From Bin55 sp963664665 (GTDB taxonomy: Bacteria > Pseudomonadota > Gammaproteobacteria > Pseudomonadales > Azotimanducaceae), in assembly GCA_963664665.2 (NCBI GenBank), contig CAXXMH010000008.1, positions 772,150 to 836,149 on the forward strand: a stretch of DNA of 64,000 bases, written 5' to 3'. Both the position numbers and the translations under genes were made by a program. How positions within the stretch are numbered: position 1 is the stretch's first letter; each line of letters opens with the position of its first letter. Positions 38,214 to 48,291 of the stretch are shown in pieces. The notes under the pieces were generated by a model. That model was not told the DNA's origin and made no database searches. It worked only from the letters and a program-made list of their open reading frames with translations.

Positions 38214-38913
38214 TTGTCCTTCGTTCCTATATATTTCACAGCAAATCTGAAAGGTGTATCCAGCATGAAACTCCATCGGGAGTTAGGTATCACGCAAAAG
38301 ACGGCTTGGAGCATGGCGCAGAAAATCCGTCAAGGTTGGGATCGTGGCAAAGCCAAAATGACTGGAACGGTTGAAGTCAATGAGGCGTACTTCGGTGGTA
38401 AGGAATCCAACAAACACGCATCCAAGAAGCAACGGTTAGGACGTGGAGCAGTCGGCAAAGAAGCATTGGTTGGGATCAAATCCCGCGATGGCGAAGTGCG
38501 GGTTAACCACGTTCAGGACACTACGAAGGAAACCTTGCAAGGTCATATCCAAACGCATGTCGAGGAAGGCGCAATCGTGTTCACCGATGAACACAAGGGT
38601 TACATCGGACTAGACAGCGATTACACGCACGACACGGTGAAGCATTCAACGGGTGAGTATGTGCGCGATATGGCACATACCAACGGCATCGAATCCTTCT
38701 GGGCGATGATGAAACGTGGATACGCAGGAACGTATCACAAAATGAGTCCTAAGCATCTCCACCGGATATGTCAGCGAGTTCGAAGGACGGCATAACACGA
38801 GAGGTTTGGATACGCTGCGACAGATGGAGCGCATGGCTGCCAACATGGACGGCAAGCGTTTAACGTACAAGCAACTAATAGACGATAACGGGTTATCGAA
38901 TGAAGCAATCTAA
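38214..38913 (+). pseudogene. IS1595-family transposase, C-terminal part, frameshifted
   Basis: LKGVSSMKLHRELGITQKTAW, GTVEVNEAYFGGKE, IVFTDEHKGY and THTN/NGIESFWAMMKRGY-type motifs give the DDE/N core of ISXO2-like enzymes. One extra A near 38769 moves the ending YVSEFEGRHNTRGLDTLRQM into another frame, finishing at TAA 38911-38913. Together with the insertion at 37440 this kills the enzyme. Confidence 0.85.
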
Positions 38914-39031
38914 ACGGGGGAGACCTCCAAAGAAGATGCCGAAACGCATTGACGCATCGCCAGAGGAAATCGCGGAGGCGATTTTCGCTGCTAACGATGC
39001 GAAGTTAAGAAAGAAAAGACGGGGCAAATAG
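38900..39031 (+). CDS. Small IS1595 passenger protein
   Basis: A 43-aa protein beginning MKQSKRGRPPKKMPKR and continuing IDASPEEIAEAIFAAND, overlapping the end of the transposase frame by 14 nt. Small basic proteins with this RGRPPKK...PEEIAxAIF pattern travel with ISXO2-like elements; their function is unknown, perhaps a transposition accessory. A terminator follows. Confidence 0.65.
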   Translation: MKQSKRGRPPKKMPKRIDASPEEIAEAIFAANDAKLRKKRRGK

Positions 39032-39053
39032 GAAGTTGTTAAAGGGTTTTGCT

Positions 39054-39103
39054 AGCGGGCTAGGTCAGTCCGAAGACGCTAAGAGATCTAGCCCGCCGTT
39101 TTA
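39054..39103 (+). terminator. Terminator after the IS1595 passenger gene
   Basis: GCGGGCTAG (39054-39062) pairs with CTAGCCCGC (39087-39095), then CGTTTT. The loop is long (24 nt). Confidence 0.6.
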
Positions 39104-39179
39104 CTCGGGGAGGTTGTATGTTCACAGCGCATCCCCCTCCTTATCCTATAGGATTTTGCCCTGTCTTTTCTCTCATTTT

Positions 39180-39706
39180 CTAGAAGGTAATGCCGATGAT
39201 TAATTGTGTGCTTTCTCCAGTGGCGCGGATGCCAGCAGACCAACCTTCTTTCTTATACAGTAGCATCCCGCCAAAATTGAACTTGCATTCGCTCTCTGGT
39301 TCGGTATCTGCATAGCATTGATAACGCAATAACGACTGTCTTCGGGACACTCTGTAACGGTGCTTCGAATGCCAAGCAGAACGAGTGCTTGAATCTTATC
39401 ACTAATCCCAACATCGAATTCCTGACCACCCAAAAGGTTGTAAGAAACACCATGCTTTTCGTCTTGAGGTGTGTATCTATAGTCCCCACCTGTTTTGTCT
39501 ATCCGAAGGCCTTCGGCTGCAATGTCCATCCCCCAAACGACCTCTGGATATTCTTCCGAGTTGGTAAGGAGACCAATTGAAAAGGCGTTGTCTGGTGTGT
39601 CCTCACTTCCAGTTCCGACCCCTACGAGGATCGTATATTTGGGGGTATCTACCGCTAAAGAGGGGAGAGATAGAGAAATGACCAGGCAGATGATGATGGG
39701 TTTCAT
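39180..39706 (-). pseudogene. Small outer-membrane beta-barrel-like protein, frameshifted
   Basis: ATG 39706 opens a signal peptide (KPIIICLVISLSLPSLA) and a strand-rich protein with motifs such as VSYNLLGGQEFDVG and LVLLGIRST. Near 39325 the frame must shift to read YQCYADTEPESECKFNFGGMLLYKKEGWSAGIRATG to the natural end LIIGITF, the terminal phenylalanine of barrel proteins, with TAG at 39180-39182. Without the shift a nonsense tail to 39200 results. Either a recent mutation or a sequencing slip. About 175 aa if repaired. Confidence 0.65.
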
Positions 39707-39769
39707 GTATACCCACTCCTGTAGAACGACCACTAGGCGAATCTCCGATATGGAAGGTGTCGGGCCGTT

Positions 39770-39865
39770 GTCAACTATCTACGATTAGAAGTTCCCGCTT
39801 AGTGACCCATCGGGCTATTGCATTCAGCAGGCAGCCCGACATACGGGCAGCCGCAGATAGTTGAC
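39770..39865. repeat. 96-bp element with 11-bp inverted ends
   Basis: GTCAACTATCT (39770-39780) and AGATAGTTGAC (39855-39865), with GGGCT/AGCCC inside. It could be a tiny MITE or a bidirectional structure between the divergent outer-membrane gene and the 59-aa gene. Confidence 0.4.
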
Positions 39866-39913
39866 TCTTCGATTTAAGCACAGTTAGTAAAATGGAATCG
39901 AGGAGAATAGGGC

Positions 39914-40093
39914 ATGACAAAGTATCGGCTTCACATCACGGTTCGCCGTGAACGACCTCATCACAATGACTTCGAAGAGCTTGAAACCTACGAGACGGTT
40001 GAGGCTAAAACCAAGTACCAGGCTGAAAAGCTCATCCTGTTGAGGTATTGGCCGAATCGTGTTACGTTCCTTGGGGCGGAAGTTACACCATAA
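39914..40093 (+). CDS. Unknown 59-aa protein
   Basis: MTKYRLHITVRRERPHHND followed by FEELETYETVEAKTKYQAEKL and a final YWPNRVTFLGAEVTP, with GAGGAG upstream. The amphipathic pattern looks like a real small protein; no family is recognised. The start position may be off by one base. Confidence 0.5.
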   Translation: MTKYRLHITVRRERPHHNDFEELETYETVEAKTKYQAEKLILLRYWPNRVTFLGAEVTP

Positions 40094-40237
40094 CTCGTAT
40101 CACAATTCGTATCACATATCTTATAATTTACACAGTTTCCTTATATAAATCATGGAGAAGACATGAGGAAAATCGCACTTGAAGTGGGTTCTGACAACTT
40201 AGCCTTGATTGCCACCATTTCGGGGGATACCCTGGAT

Positions 40238-40477
40238 TTATTGGCCATTGACAAGGACATGGTGGTGTGCGATGATGCTAACGATTGCATCCTCATCAAT
40301 GCGGAAGAGATTAATGCTCCCGCCAGGCGTGAGAATGAACGTGCGCTGTGAGCCAGATTCCCTCTCCACGATGAATTTAATCGTTTCACCACTGATAGGG
40401 TTGTAACGCAGCTTCAATTTTGTAATCCCGTCTGGTAGGGGTATTTCATGTTTCATTCCTTTAGAAATGACAATCAT
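40238..40477 (-). CDS. Unknown 79-aa protein
   Basis: ATG 40477 follows GAGAGGAT. The protein has a strand-rich, non-random composition (KHEIPLPDGITKLKLRYN, then FIVERESGSQRTFIL), no cysteines and no membrane segment. A plus-strand frame at 40163-40351 overlaps it; the minus-strand one has the better ribosome site and composition. Function unknown. Confidence 0.45.
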   Translation of the reverse strand: MIVISKGMKHEIPLPDGITKLKLRYNPISGETIKFIVERESGSQRTFILTPGGSINLFRIDEDAIVSIIAHHHVLVNGQ

Positions 40478-40652
40478 GCTGTATCCTCTCTAGTAGTGGG
40501 CGCAATTTTAGTTCGGGTGGAATGGTAACCGCCCGAACGCCTTAACTAGCAATTTTTCTGCCATTTAGACCTAATTTTGATGAATAGGAGTCCAGTGTTT
40601 AGTCATGTATATAAGTTCCTAACGTTGCAAGTTAACTTGCGATATACACGCA

Positions 40653-41777
40653 TTGACACTCGAGGACGACATACCCTCTTTTCTTCTGGGACCCTGATCG
40701 ACCGGTAAATCTACACTCATCCGTGAAACCCTTCCAGATGCGTTAATTTTCGACCTTTTAGACAGCAGAGATTTCCTCGATCTGTCTGAGAATCCCTCCA
40801 GACTAGAGGAAGCCATTCGCCCAGATACGGAAATTGTGGTCATCGATGAGATTCAGAAGGCACCGCAACTATTGGATGACGTACATCGTTTAATCGAGAA
40901 AACGGGAATTCGTTTCTTACTCACCGGTTCCAGTGCTCGTAAATTACGACGAGGCGGAGTCAATCTGATAGGTGGGAGGGCAGGAACGATAAACTTCCAC
41001 TCGCTTATCTTACGTGAAATCGGGAGCGAATTCAGCCTTCAGAGAGCCTTGAATCATGGAACTCTACCTACGGTGTACCTCTCGGATGAACCGCGACGCG
41101 CTCTGAGAAACTATATTGGTACGCACCTCCAGGAGGCAATCGCCGCCGAGGCTATCACCAGGAATCTCCCTGCATTTGCTCGTTTTCTAGACTTTGCTGC
41201 GCACCGCAACGCGACCATCGTAAAATTCTCCAAACTTGCCAGTGACGCGCAGATTCCTCGAACTACGATTCACGGCTACTTCGATATCCTTAAAGACACA
41301 TTACTTATATACGAGCTACCGGCGTGGAGGAGATCCAATATTCGCAAATCTGTCGCCAGTTCAAAGTACTACTTTTTTGACGTCGAGGTAGCAACAGCAA
41401 TCCAGGAACGGTCTTCTATACGCGGGCGACCCGAAAATGGGTTCGCATTCGAAACCCGGTTATTACACGAACTTCGAAGTTGGATCGACTATCGAGACCG
41501 AGACGATGTTCTGAGTTATTGGATGGCACGATCAGGCATCGAGGTGGACTTTTTGATCGGCGAGCACACTGCAGTTGAAGTCAAAGCCAAAACCCGTGTT
41601 GGACAGAGGGATCTACGATCTCTTAAAGCTCTGATGATTGAGAATATCTTCCGCAACTATTTATGCGTCTGCTTGGAGTCACGCCCACGACATAGTGGGG
41701 GCATTGAAATTCTGCCTTATCGGATGTTTCTAGAGAATTTATGGGACGGCGCATATACGGATGATTTCGCGCCTTAA
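40653..41777 (+). pseudogene. AAA_14/DUF4143 ATPase with nuclease-like tail, stop in Walker A
   Basis: FLLGP then TGA (40695-40697) then STGKSTLIRETLPDALIFDLLD: the stop replaces the arginine of the usual GPRxTGKS loop. After it the frame is open for ~360 codons: VVIDEIQKAPQLLDDV (Walker B), LLTGSSARKLR, the DUF4143 region and GIEVDFLIGEHTAVEVKAK, a PD-(D/E)XK-like site. A GTG at 40836 could start a truncated protein lacking the P-loop. The family is widespread and of unclear function, with some proposed roles in toxin-antitoxin-like modules. The upstream start is not clear. Confidence 0.75.
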
Positions 41778-41926
41778 TCGTCATATCTCGCTTGAATATC
41801 TGTTACCTAAAACTGCGAGTTAATTCCAAGCATGTTTTCGTTTTCTACGACGAAAAAGAGAGCTGTAGATGACCCCTTGGGTTTGCGAAGTCACCACGGA
41901 GTCGTCCCTAAGTTATGTCAAGAAGG

Positions 41927-43491
41927 TGTGGACTCGCCCTCGATACGGCATCGCAATGCGCCAATAATGACGTTTTCACAAAGAAGTCATTAAGGAGAAC
42001 GAGTCCATGAATCATTGTACGTTGATCGGCATTGATACGGCGAAGCACAGTTTTGCGCTGCACGGCGCGGACGCCAGTGGTGCCACCTGTTTTAGCAAGA
42101 CATTACGTCGCAACAAGGTGTTGGCGTTTTTAAAGCAACATCCCCGGTGTACGGTGGCGCTCGAGTGTTGTGGTGGTTCCCATTACTGGGCGCGCGCCAT
42201 TCAGCAGCTTGGTCACGACGTGAAATTGTTGCCAGCGGCCTATGTCAAGCCGTACGTGAAACGCCAAAAAAACGATGCCAACGATGCGGTCGCCATCGCG
42301 GAAGCCGCGAGCCGTGCCTCGAACCGCGGCGTCGTGGTCAAGACCCGCGAGACACAAGCCCATGCGTCGCTCTATCGAACTCGCGCGCTATACGTTCGCC
42401 AGCGGACGCAGACGGCCAATGCGATCCGCAGTCACCTGCAGGAATTCGGGATCGTCATTGGGAAGGGTTTCGCGGCGCTGGAACGCATACGCGTCGCCTT
42501 GGCGGACGACACCCTAGAAATGCCGGAACCACTTCCATCGTTGGTGCGCGAGCAGCTAGTCACTTTGTTCGAGCATATCGAGCACTTAACCTGCCGGATC
42601 GACGCCAGTCGTGCGGTGATGGACGAGGTGGCGGCCACCGACACCGATGCGCAACGCTTTCAAACCGTGCCGGGCATAGGTCCGATCACGGCGTTCGCGC
42701 TGCTGGCGTTCGTCGGCGATTTAGGCCAGTTCAAGAACGGTCGGGAATTCGCGGCCTGGTTAGGGTTGACCCCGCGCTAACATAGCACCGGCGGTCGGCA
42801 ACACCTGGTTGGCATTACCAAAATGGGGCAACGCGATCTTCGCAGCCTGCTCGTGCAAGGCGCCATGACCGTGTATCGGCAGCGCAAGCGACGGTTCGAG
42901 AGTCTGCCGTTAACGCAACAACGCATCATGGTGAAAAAGCACCCGAAAGTCGTCGGGGTGGCGTGGGCTAATCGGAATGCGCGGATCCTGTGGGCGCTGC
43001 ATCATCATCAGGAAGATTACGATCCTGCCAAATTCCATCGCCGTGCGATCAGGAGTCCAGATGCTCAAAAGCCATCAGCGCATCACCGCGTGACCGACAC
43101 TGACTATCCGACACACGAGGTTTAAACCATGAAGCAAGCGAAGACGACGACGGCACGCATCCAACCCATATACAAAACCCTGTCAGCGGGCGCGGCCAAC
43201 GCGACCGTCTGACCCCTATCGCATACGCCATTCCTTGAGAAGGACAATGAACCGAGTAAGGCATAGCATCGACCAGACGCAATCGGCGATCCCTAAAAAT
43301 ACTGAGTACCATCGAGTACGTTGTCAAGAATGGGTCCGATTGACGCGCTTGCTCCTTTAGGAGCACCCTTTCTGGCTCGCGGCCACGTCACATGACACGA
43401 CCGCATTTAAAAGCCGTACATAAGACGGTCCTCGATCAAATGTCACAACCGGTTCGCCACAATTCTCAATGGAAGAGAGGGCGAGTCCACA
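41927..43491 (+). mobile_element. IS110-like element with inverted ends (IS1111 type)
   Basis: TGTGGACTCGCCCTC (41927-41941) and its exact complement GAGGGCGAGTCCACA (43477-43491) enclose one transposase frame. Terminal or subterminal inverted repeats are a feature of the IS1111 group within IS110. About 360 bases after the transposase are non-coding. A solo copy of the end is at 21014. Confidence 0.7.
42007..43125 (+). pseudogene. IS110-family recombinase with one in-frame stop
   Basis: IGIDTAKHSFALHGAD (first DEDD aspartate), ALECCGGSHYWAR, KNDANDAVAIAEA and then FQTVPGIGPITAFALLAF (Tnp20 domain). TAA at 42778-42780 interrupts LTPR-HSTGGRQHLVGITKMG, where relatives have glutamine or lysine; the same frame stays open to 43125. 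RBS AAGGAG precedes the ATG. A single substitution separates it from a full-length ~372-aa enzyme. Confidence 0.85.
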
Positions 43492-43855
43492 TAAGTATTT
43501 TCTGCAAGTTCCGTATCTGGAAACACCCCCTACGTCGGTGAGGATCCTAGTCGAGCTAAGCGGGGATGAGTGATCAGGTACTGTCGTATCTTCGGCTTAC
43601 TGTGACGGTTCGTTGACACGAGGTCGTTGACCGTTCGAGCCCATATGGTGTTCGCCCATCGACTCCAATTCGTTTGGTTGTACTAGGATGTGCAGCGGAA
43701 TTTCTTGGGTTTGTCGATGTCGTCCTGCTGACCGTTTGCCCATGTCTTGCGCTTCGACTTTCTCACGTACGATGTGTAGACGGGTTACGTTTCGTTTCGA
43801 TGTGGGTTTCGTTGATCCATGGGATCGATTCCTACATGTGGATTGTGAGAGGCAC
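43126..43855. other. Non-coding stretch between two IS110 relics
   Basis: Contains the right end of the IS110-like element (43477-43491) and TAAGCGGGGAT at 43557-43567, which matches 11 of 12 bases of the IS1380 right repeat and is probably a solo end. No gene is seen. Confidence 0.5.
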
Positions 43856-44855
43856 TCAACCGATACAACATTTTGTCGGCTCATAGTGCTGGTGATGTAC
43901 GATCATGGACCAAGTGACGTGCACCATGCGATTAGCTAACGCCACGGCAACCACTATTTTGGGTTTATCGCGCAACTTTCGGTCTATCCAACCTGCCTCC
44001 GCCGGAGCCTTCGGATTCGAGTGGTAGTGTATTAACGCCATCGCACCACTCACAAGCAAGTGCCGGATGTCGGTCTGACCCATTTTGGTAATTGCACTGA
44101 GCGTGTGCTTGCCACCGGTGCTGTGTTCTTTGGGTGTGAGACCTAACCAGACGGCGAACTCACGGCCACACTTGAAGCCGTTGAGGTCACTGGCAAGCGC
44201 GCGGAAGGCATAACCGGTAATCGGTCCAATGCCAGGAACTTCCATGAGACGCTGAGCCGTTTCGGATTCAGCCACTTGTTGTCTCATTTGGTGGGTTAAT
44301 GTCTCGATTTGCACCTGCAGCTAATCGCGTGCGGTGAACAAGGCATTCACCGAATGCCGTAGCGTCTCGGGTAACGGCTCGGACTCCGCCTCGAGACAGT
44401 CGCGTAACTCCGTCACGTTTTGTAGGCCTTTAGGTACGGTGACACCGAATTCGCTTAATAGTCCGCGAATCGAATTCGCCGATTGTGTGCGTTGTTTGAC
44501 CAACGACTCGTGTGCTCGAAAAACCGAGACCAACGCTTGCGTCTCTTGTGCTTTGACCGCGATGACACGCATGGTCGGTCGACTCGCCGCATGAGATAAG
44601 GTTTCACATAGATCGGTGGAATCAATCCCACTTGATGCCCCATGTCTTGAAACACACGACCCAGATGATGATAGGCGCCACCACAGGCTTCCATATAGAT
44701 TCGACAACCCGGCAACTTGCCAAGTTGTTTAACCTGGATCGTGAATACGTCGCCTTCCAGACCGGGACGCCAGTCCGGTCACCGCCGTATACTGCAAAAC
44801 TACGCTTCGCTACATCGTTGCCGATCATCTCGCAAGCTTGCATATCATTTTTCAT
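43856..44855 (-). pseudogene. Second IS110-family recombinase, frameshifted
   Basis: From ATG 44855: MIGNDVAKRSFAVYGGD, then a frameshift near 44700 into EACGGAYHHLGRVFQDMGHQV, another into VIAVKAQETQALVSVFRAHESL, an in-frame TAG near 44321, and an open C-terminal half MEVPGIGPITGYAFRALASD to LALANRMVHVTW-type ending. It is the same family as the element at 42 kb but clearly a different lineage and inverted. Confidence 0.85.
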
Positions 44856-44912
44856 TGGATTCGCTCCTGTTTGCTTCAACGTGCCTTGCAGCACGTGGGT
44901 GTTGTGATAACG

Positions 44913-44971
44913 ATTTAATTCTTACAAGAGATCGTATAGCCGCAAGCAGGGTTGTGTCCAGACCATCGTTT
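44913..44971 (-). repeat. IS256-associated right-end repeat, copy A
   Basis: Reverse complement closely matches 52896-52954: AAACGATGGTCTGGACAC, then CCCTGC-TGCGG, and TCTCTT-TAAGAATTAAAT. The shared GGTCTGGACAC core probably belongs to the IS256 terminal repeat. Confidence 0.6.
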
Positions 44972-45212
44972 GGGTCAGCGCGAGTCGGCCATGCGTGGCG
45001 GATATTCAAGCACCTCAACGGCAAAGGATTTACTTGAATGCGCTACAGACTCGGCATGACGTCTCCGTGATCTAGGGAATTTCCAATCAAGGCATCAATG
45101 GCGACCATTGATGTGTCTTCCAATTGCCGATCGTTAGATCAATCTTGGTGCCTATTCATTCAAGATTCCGGAAGGTGATTACGCGGTAAGCGTTACCCAC
45201 TCTAGCTTTCGG

Positions 45213-45616
45213 GTGATTCCAGTTCGTGAACGGAATCCTCCCACGTCAACGTCTTCGAAGAAAAAGCCTTGGGCCAAACGAGTAAATGACGCGGTGCATG
45301 TACAAATACATAGTATGGAGGAGGAAGGTTCAGAGGTAAATCTAGCGACGCATCTACTCAACGACGTATGGTGCGATGCGTATGACATTGCGGTTGTAGT
45401 TTGAAACGACCGAGACCTTGCAGAAGCCATCAGGCTTGCTATTCAATATGTTAATAAGGAAGTGTAGTGTTGTGTTCGGCACGAAAGGGAGTCGTGACTA
45501 GAGGATTTAAGGTTGTTGGCAGCGAAGTTAAATATGTTCGTACGGCTCAGCTGAGAGCCGCGCATTTCCCAGATCAGCTCTCCGCTACTCGAATCCAAAA
45601 ACCGGCTGGGTGGTAA
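45213..45616 (+). pseudogene. NYN-domain (PIN-like RNase) protein remnant
   Basis: EEEGSEVNLATHLLNDVWCDAYDIAVVV, TGA in place of serine, NDRDLAEAIRLAIQYVNKEV: this is the second half of the NYN domain (EKGSDVNLATHLL...AVVVSNDSDLAEPIRL). After a frameshift the usual tail follows: PIRTAQLRAAHFPDQL-like text and RIQKPAGW with TAA at 45614-45616. The first acidic motif is missing, apparently lost at the IS256 end. NYN proteins are RNases; this one is inactive. Confidence 0.75.
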
Positions 45617-46345
45617 TTCGAAAGGATAGAAGGACGGAATCGACTGAATTGCATGACATCGCGTCCAGATGGACTTGTCGCTGGATTAGACTCAGATGGT
45701 CTGGATTTGTTTCACGAATACACTTCTCCGCCTTCGTTCGCTAGGTAGTCGTTTCCGCCGAATGTGCCTCATCCTCATCGATTATCGAGTTCATGGTGGC
45801 CATCCACTCGTAATCGCGGCAAACCGTGACGAGTTTTTCGCGCGCTTCACTACACTAGCTTCTTCTTAGGAGGATCATCCTGACATATTTGCAGGACGGG
45901 ATCAAGAAGAGCACGCACTTGGATGGCGGTAACGCGCTCGGGACGGATGGCAGCAGTGACTAATTGGACCGAACGGAACCCAATGGCCACGCAAACTTGA
46001 GCCGCGGACACTTGGTCTCTGACTTCTTTGTTGTCATGGAAGCACAGATGGTTTTGCGGATGCGATCGAAGGACGCCGTTGTCGTGGGTTCGACTTGATT
46101 GCATTCGATAGTCACGAAGAGGTGGCACTGTTCGTATCCATCCGAACTACGAAGACATAGCTCGAACCCTTGGGCAAACTCCGATTGGTGTGCTTCGGCG
46201 TAATAGAATTAATGAGTTAGTTGCTTCTAATCGAACGTGTTTGGTTTAAATTTAGTTTCCGTAGTCAGAAACGCCCAGCATAATCACGTTAGAGATTGTT
46301 TCCTAAGCTTGAAAAGCCTCACGATGCCTGGAGCAGGCAAAAACA
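45617..46345. other. Intergenic, no supported gene
   Basis: About 730 bases before the metabolic cluster. A minus-strand frame at 45850-46128 (92 aa) has no convincing start or relative. The promoter of the cluster should be in the AT-rich 46200-46320 part. Confidence 0.4.
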
Positions 46346-46837
46346 TTGAGCACACCTGATTTTCGTGAGCGCGCGGTTCTCATGCGCAAAGGCAATCGGT
46401 TTGAGGATATGCAAGTCGGCCGCACGTTCAACCACCATTGGGGACGTACTATCACCGATGGCGACAACGCTGCGTTTACCACGCAAACGCTCTCCTATTG
46501 CCCGCTCTACCTCAATCAGACTTATGCCCAATCCATGGACCATCCACAAACTGTCGTCAATCCATTGTTGGTGTTCAACGTGGTCTTTGGTCTCACCGTA
46601 GAAGATTTGAGCGAAGGTGGCGGACCTTTCCTTGGCGTGGACGAGTGTAGATTTCTCAAACCAATCTACCCGAACGACACTTTAACCGCGCATAGTACGG
46701 TCACCGATGTACGCGATTCGAAGAGTCAACGAGAGTTCGGCATCGTCACGTGGCATACCGAAGGATTCAATCAGCATGGCGACTGTGTGATTCGATTTAA
46801 TCGCACAAATCTCGTGCGCAGGCGAGACATAACTTGA
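46346..46837 (+). CDS. MaoC-family hydratase subunit, atypical active site
   Basis: A 163-aa hotdog-fold protein; TTG 46346 has GGAG upstream, with ATG 46382 as an alternative. RTITDGDNAAFTTQTLSYCPLYLN corresponds to the MaoC hydratase motif, where the aspartate is kept but the catalytic histidine (PLH in relatives) is tyrosine. Later VNPLLVFNVVFGLTVEDLS and FLKPIYPNDTLTAHSTV are standard MaoC. It is followed after 71 nt by a second MaoC gene, suggesting a heteromeric enzyme whose second subunit supplies the histidine. The likely reaction is reversible hydration of an unsaturated dicarboxylyl-CoA ester such as mesaconyl-CoA. Confidence 0.8.
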   Translation: MSTPDFRERAVLMRKGNRFEDMQVGRTFNHHWGRTITDGDNAAFTTQTLSYCPLYLNQTYAQSMDHPQTVVNPLLVFNVVFGLTVEDLSEGGGPFLGVDECRFLKPIYPNDTLTAHSTVTDVRDSKSQREFGIVTWHTEGFNQHGDCVIRFNRTNLVRRRDIT

Positions 46838-46908
46838 ATCCAATCTTACCGGGGCGTCCACCTCCACCTAGACACAGTGCTACTCTCTTCAAGTTCAGGA
46901 TACCGTGA

Positions 46909-47382
46909 ATGAAGGTTACCGGGAACAAGAACTATTTCGAAGACTTTGAGGTCGGTGTCGTCATGCGGCATGCCCGCGGCAAAACGATGTGCGAGCATGA
47001 CAACGTAGGAATTACATTGCAAGTTCTTAACACCGCGGAAGGCCACTTCAACGAAGACCTAATGCAGAAGTCAGCCACTAGGCAGGCTAATTGGAACTCG
47101 CGCGTTCAATTTGGTGGTGTGACCATCGCGATGGTTATCGGGCTTGCGATGCAGGACACGGGAGAAAACGCGGTTGCCGAAATCGGGCTCGACAAAATTC
47201 GACTGCGCACACCGGTGTTTCATGGTGATACGCTCTACGCGTACAGCGAGGTAGTTTCGAAAAAAGAAAGTGAGCGCGAGGACATAGGCATAGTGACATT
47301 TAAGCACTATGGCGTCAATCAACGCGATGAAATCGTATTCGAAGGTGAACGCACCGTATCAATCAAAAAGAGGCAGGTATGA
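46909..47382 (+). CDS. MaoC-family hydratase subunit
   Basis: A 157-aa hotdog protein. TMCEHDNVGITLQVLNTAEGHFNED contains the Asp and His spaced as in active MaoC enoyl-CoA hydratases. IRLRTPVFHGDTLYAYSEV is the second conserved block. The last four bases overlap the lyase start (ATGA), so expression is coupled. With the upstream MaoC it probably forms a two-subunit hydratase, the split equivalent of the ~350-aa mesaconyl-CoA hydratases. Confidence 0.85.
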   Translation: MKVTGNKNYFEDFEVGVVMRHARGKTMCEHDNVGITLQVLNTAEGHFNEDLMQKSATRQANWNSRVQFGGVTIAMVIGLAMQDTGENAVAEIGLDKIRLRTPVFHGDTLYAYSEVVSKKESEREDIGIVTFKHYGVNQRDEIVFEGERTVSIKKRQV

Positions 47383-48290
47383 CTACGCAACCACAACGAC
47401 CACGTCGTTGTCAACTTTCCGTGCCAGGGAGCGAAGAACGTATGCTCACGAAAGCGGCCAGTCTTGAAGTCGACCACGTCTTTCTTGACCTTGAAGACGC
47501 GGTAGCGCCAAGTGCTAAACAAAAAGCTCGAGGCATGGTCGTCGATGCCTTGAATAACATGGTGTGGCAACCCCGCACATGCTGTGTGCGAATCAACGAC
47601 GTTGAAACACAATGGTGTCATGATGACATCATTGAGGTTGTTACTGGTGCGGGTCAATCCCTTGACACGTTGATGTTGACGAAAGCGAAAAATGCCAGCG
47701 ATGTCATGTTCGTCCACTTATTGCTCGATCAGCTTGAGAAAAAACTCAATCTCGATAAACGGATTGGCATTGAGTGCCTCATTGAGGAAGTCGAAGGCAT
47801 GATGAATGTCGACGAAATCGCAGCATGCTCAGATCGCCTCGAGTGCCTCGTATTTGGCATGGGTGACTACTCCGCGAGCCAGCAGATGCAAATTACCTCG
47901 GTTGGCGCTGGCGGGACTTATCCGCCTGACTTATGGCACTATCCGCGCTACAAGATGACCATCGCGTGCCGCGCAAATGGCATAGCAGCCGTCGACGGAC
48001 CATTCGCGAACTTTCGCAACCCTGAAGCGTACATAAAGGAAGCACAACGAGCTTTTGTGCTCGGAATGGACGGCAAGTGGGCAATACACCCTAGTCAAGT
48101 TGACTTGGCCTCTCAAGTGTTTACACCTGACGCAAAAGCACTGGCCGCCGCTCGCAAAATGAAATCTGCGTATGAGGACGCTGTCGCAAACGGTCTCGGT
48201 GCGATCAACGTCGATGGCGTCATGGTCGATGCGGCAAGTGTTCGCTTGGTTCAGAATTTGATCGATCGCGCAGATCTAATCGGCATCTGA
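47379..48290 (+). CDS. HpcH/HpaI (CitE-like) CoA-ester lyase
   Basis: A 303-aa TIM-barrel protein. RRCQLSVPGSEERMLTKA is the start of the CitE/malyl-CoA lyase family. DHVFLDLEDAVAP carries the acidic motif, CVRINDVET the substrate arginine, and IECLIEEVEG plus FGMGDYSA the Mg-binding glutamate and aspartate. KWAIHPSQVDL is the C-terminal signature. It would cleave or form (S)-malyl-CoA, beta-methylmalyl-CoA or citramalyl-CoA. Context with two MaoC hydratases and a CoA-transferase favours the methylmalyl/citramalyl side over citrate lyase; no citrate lyase alpha or gamma subunits are present. Confidence 0.85.
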   Translation: MTTQPQRPRRCQLSVPGSEERMLTKAASLEVDHVFLDLEDAVAPSAKQKARGMVVDALNNMVWQPRTCCVRINDVETQWCHDDIIEVVTGAGQSLDTLMLTKAKNASDVMFVHLLLDQLEKKLNLDKRIGIECLIEEVEGMMNVDEIAACSDRLECLVFGMGDYSASQQMQITSVGAGGTYPPDLWHYPRYKMTIACRANGIAAVDGPFANFRNPEAYIKEAQRAFVLGMDGKWAIHPSQVDLASQVFTPDAKALAAARKMKSAYEDAVANGLGAINVDGVMVDAASVRLVQNLIDRADLIGI

Positions 48291-48291
48291 T

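Noticed and set aside
40163..40351. Plus-strand 62-aa frame starting MRKIALEVGSDN
   Set aside because: It overlaps the minus-strand 79-aa gene almost fully, and the latter has the better ribosome site. Only one is likely to be real.
45850..46128. Minus-strand 92-aa frame before the MaoC cluster
   Set aside because: No ribosome site, no recognised motif, and low-complexity ending.
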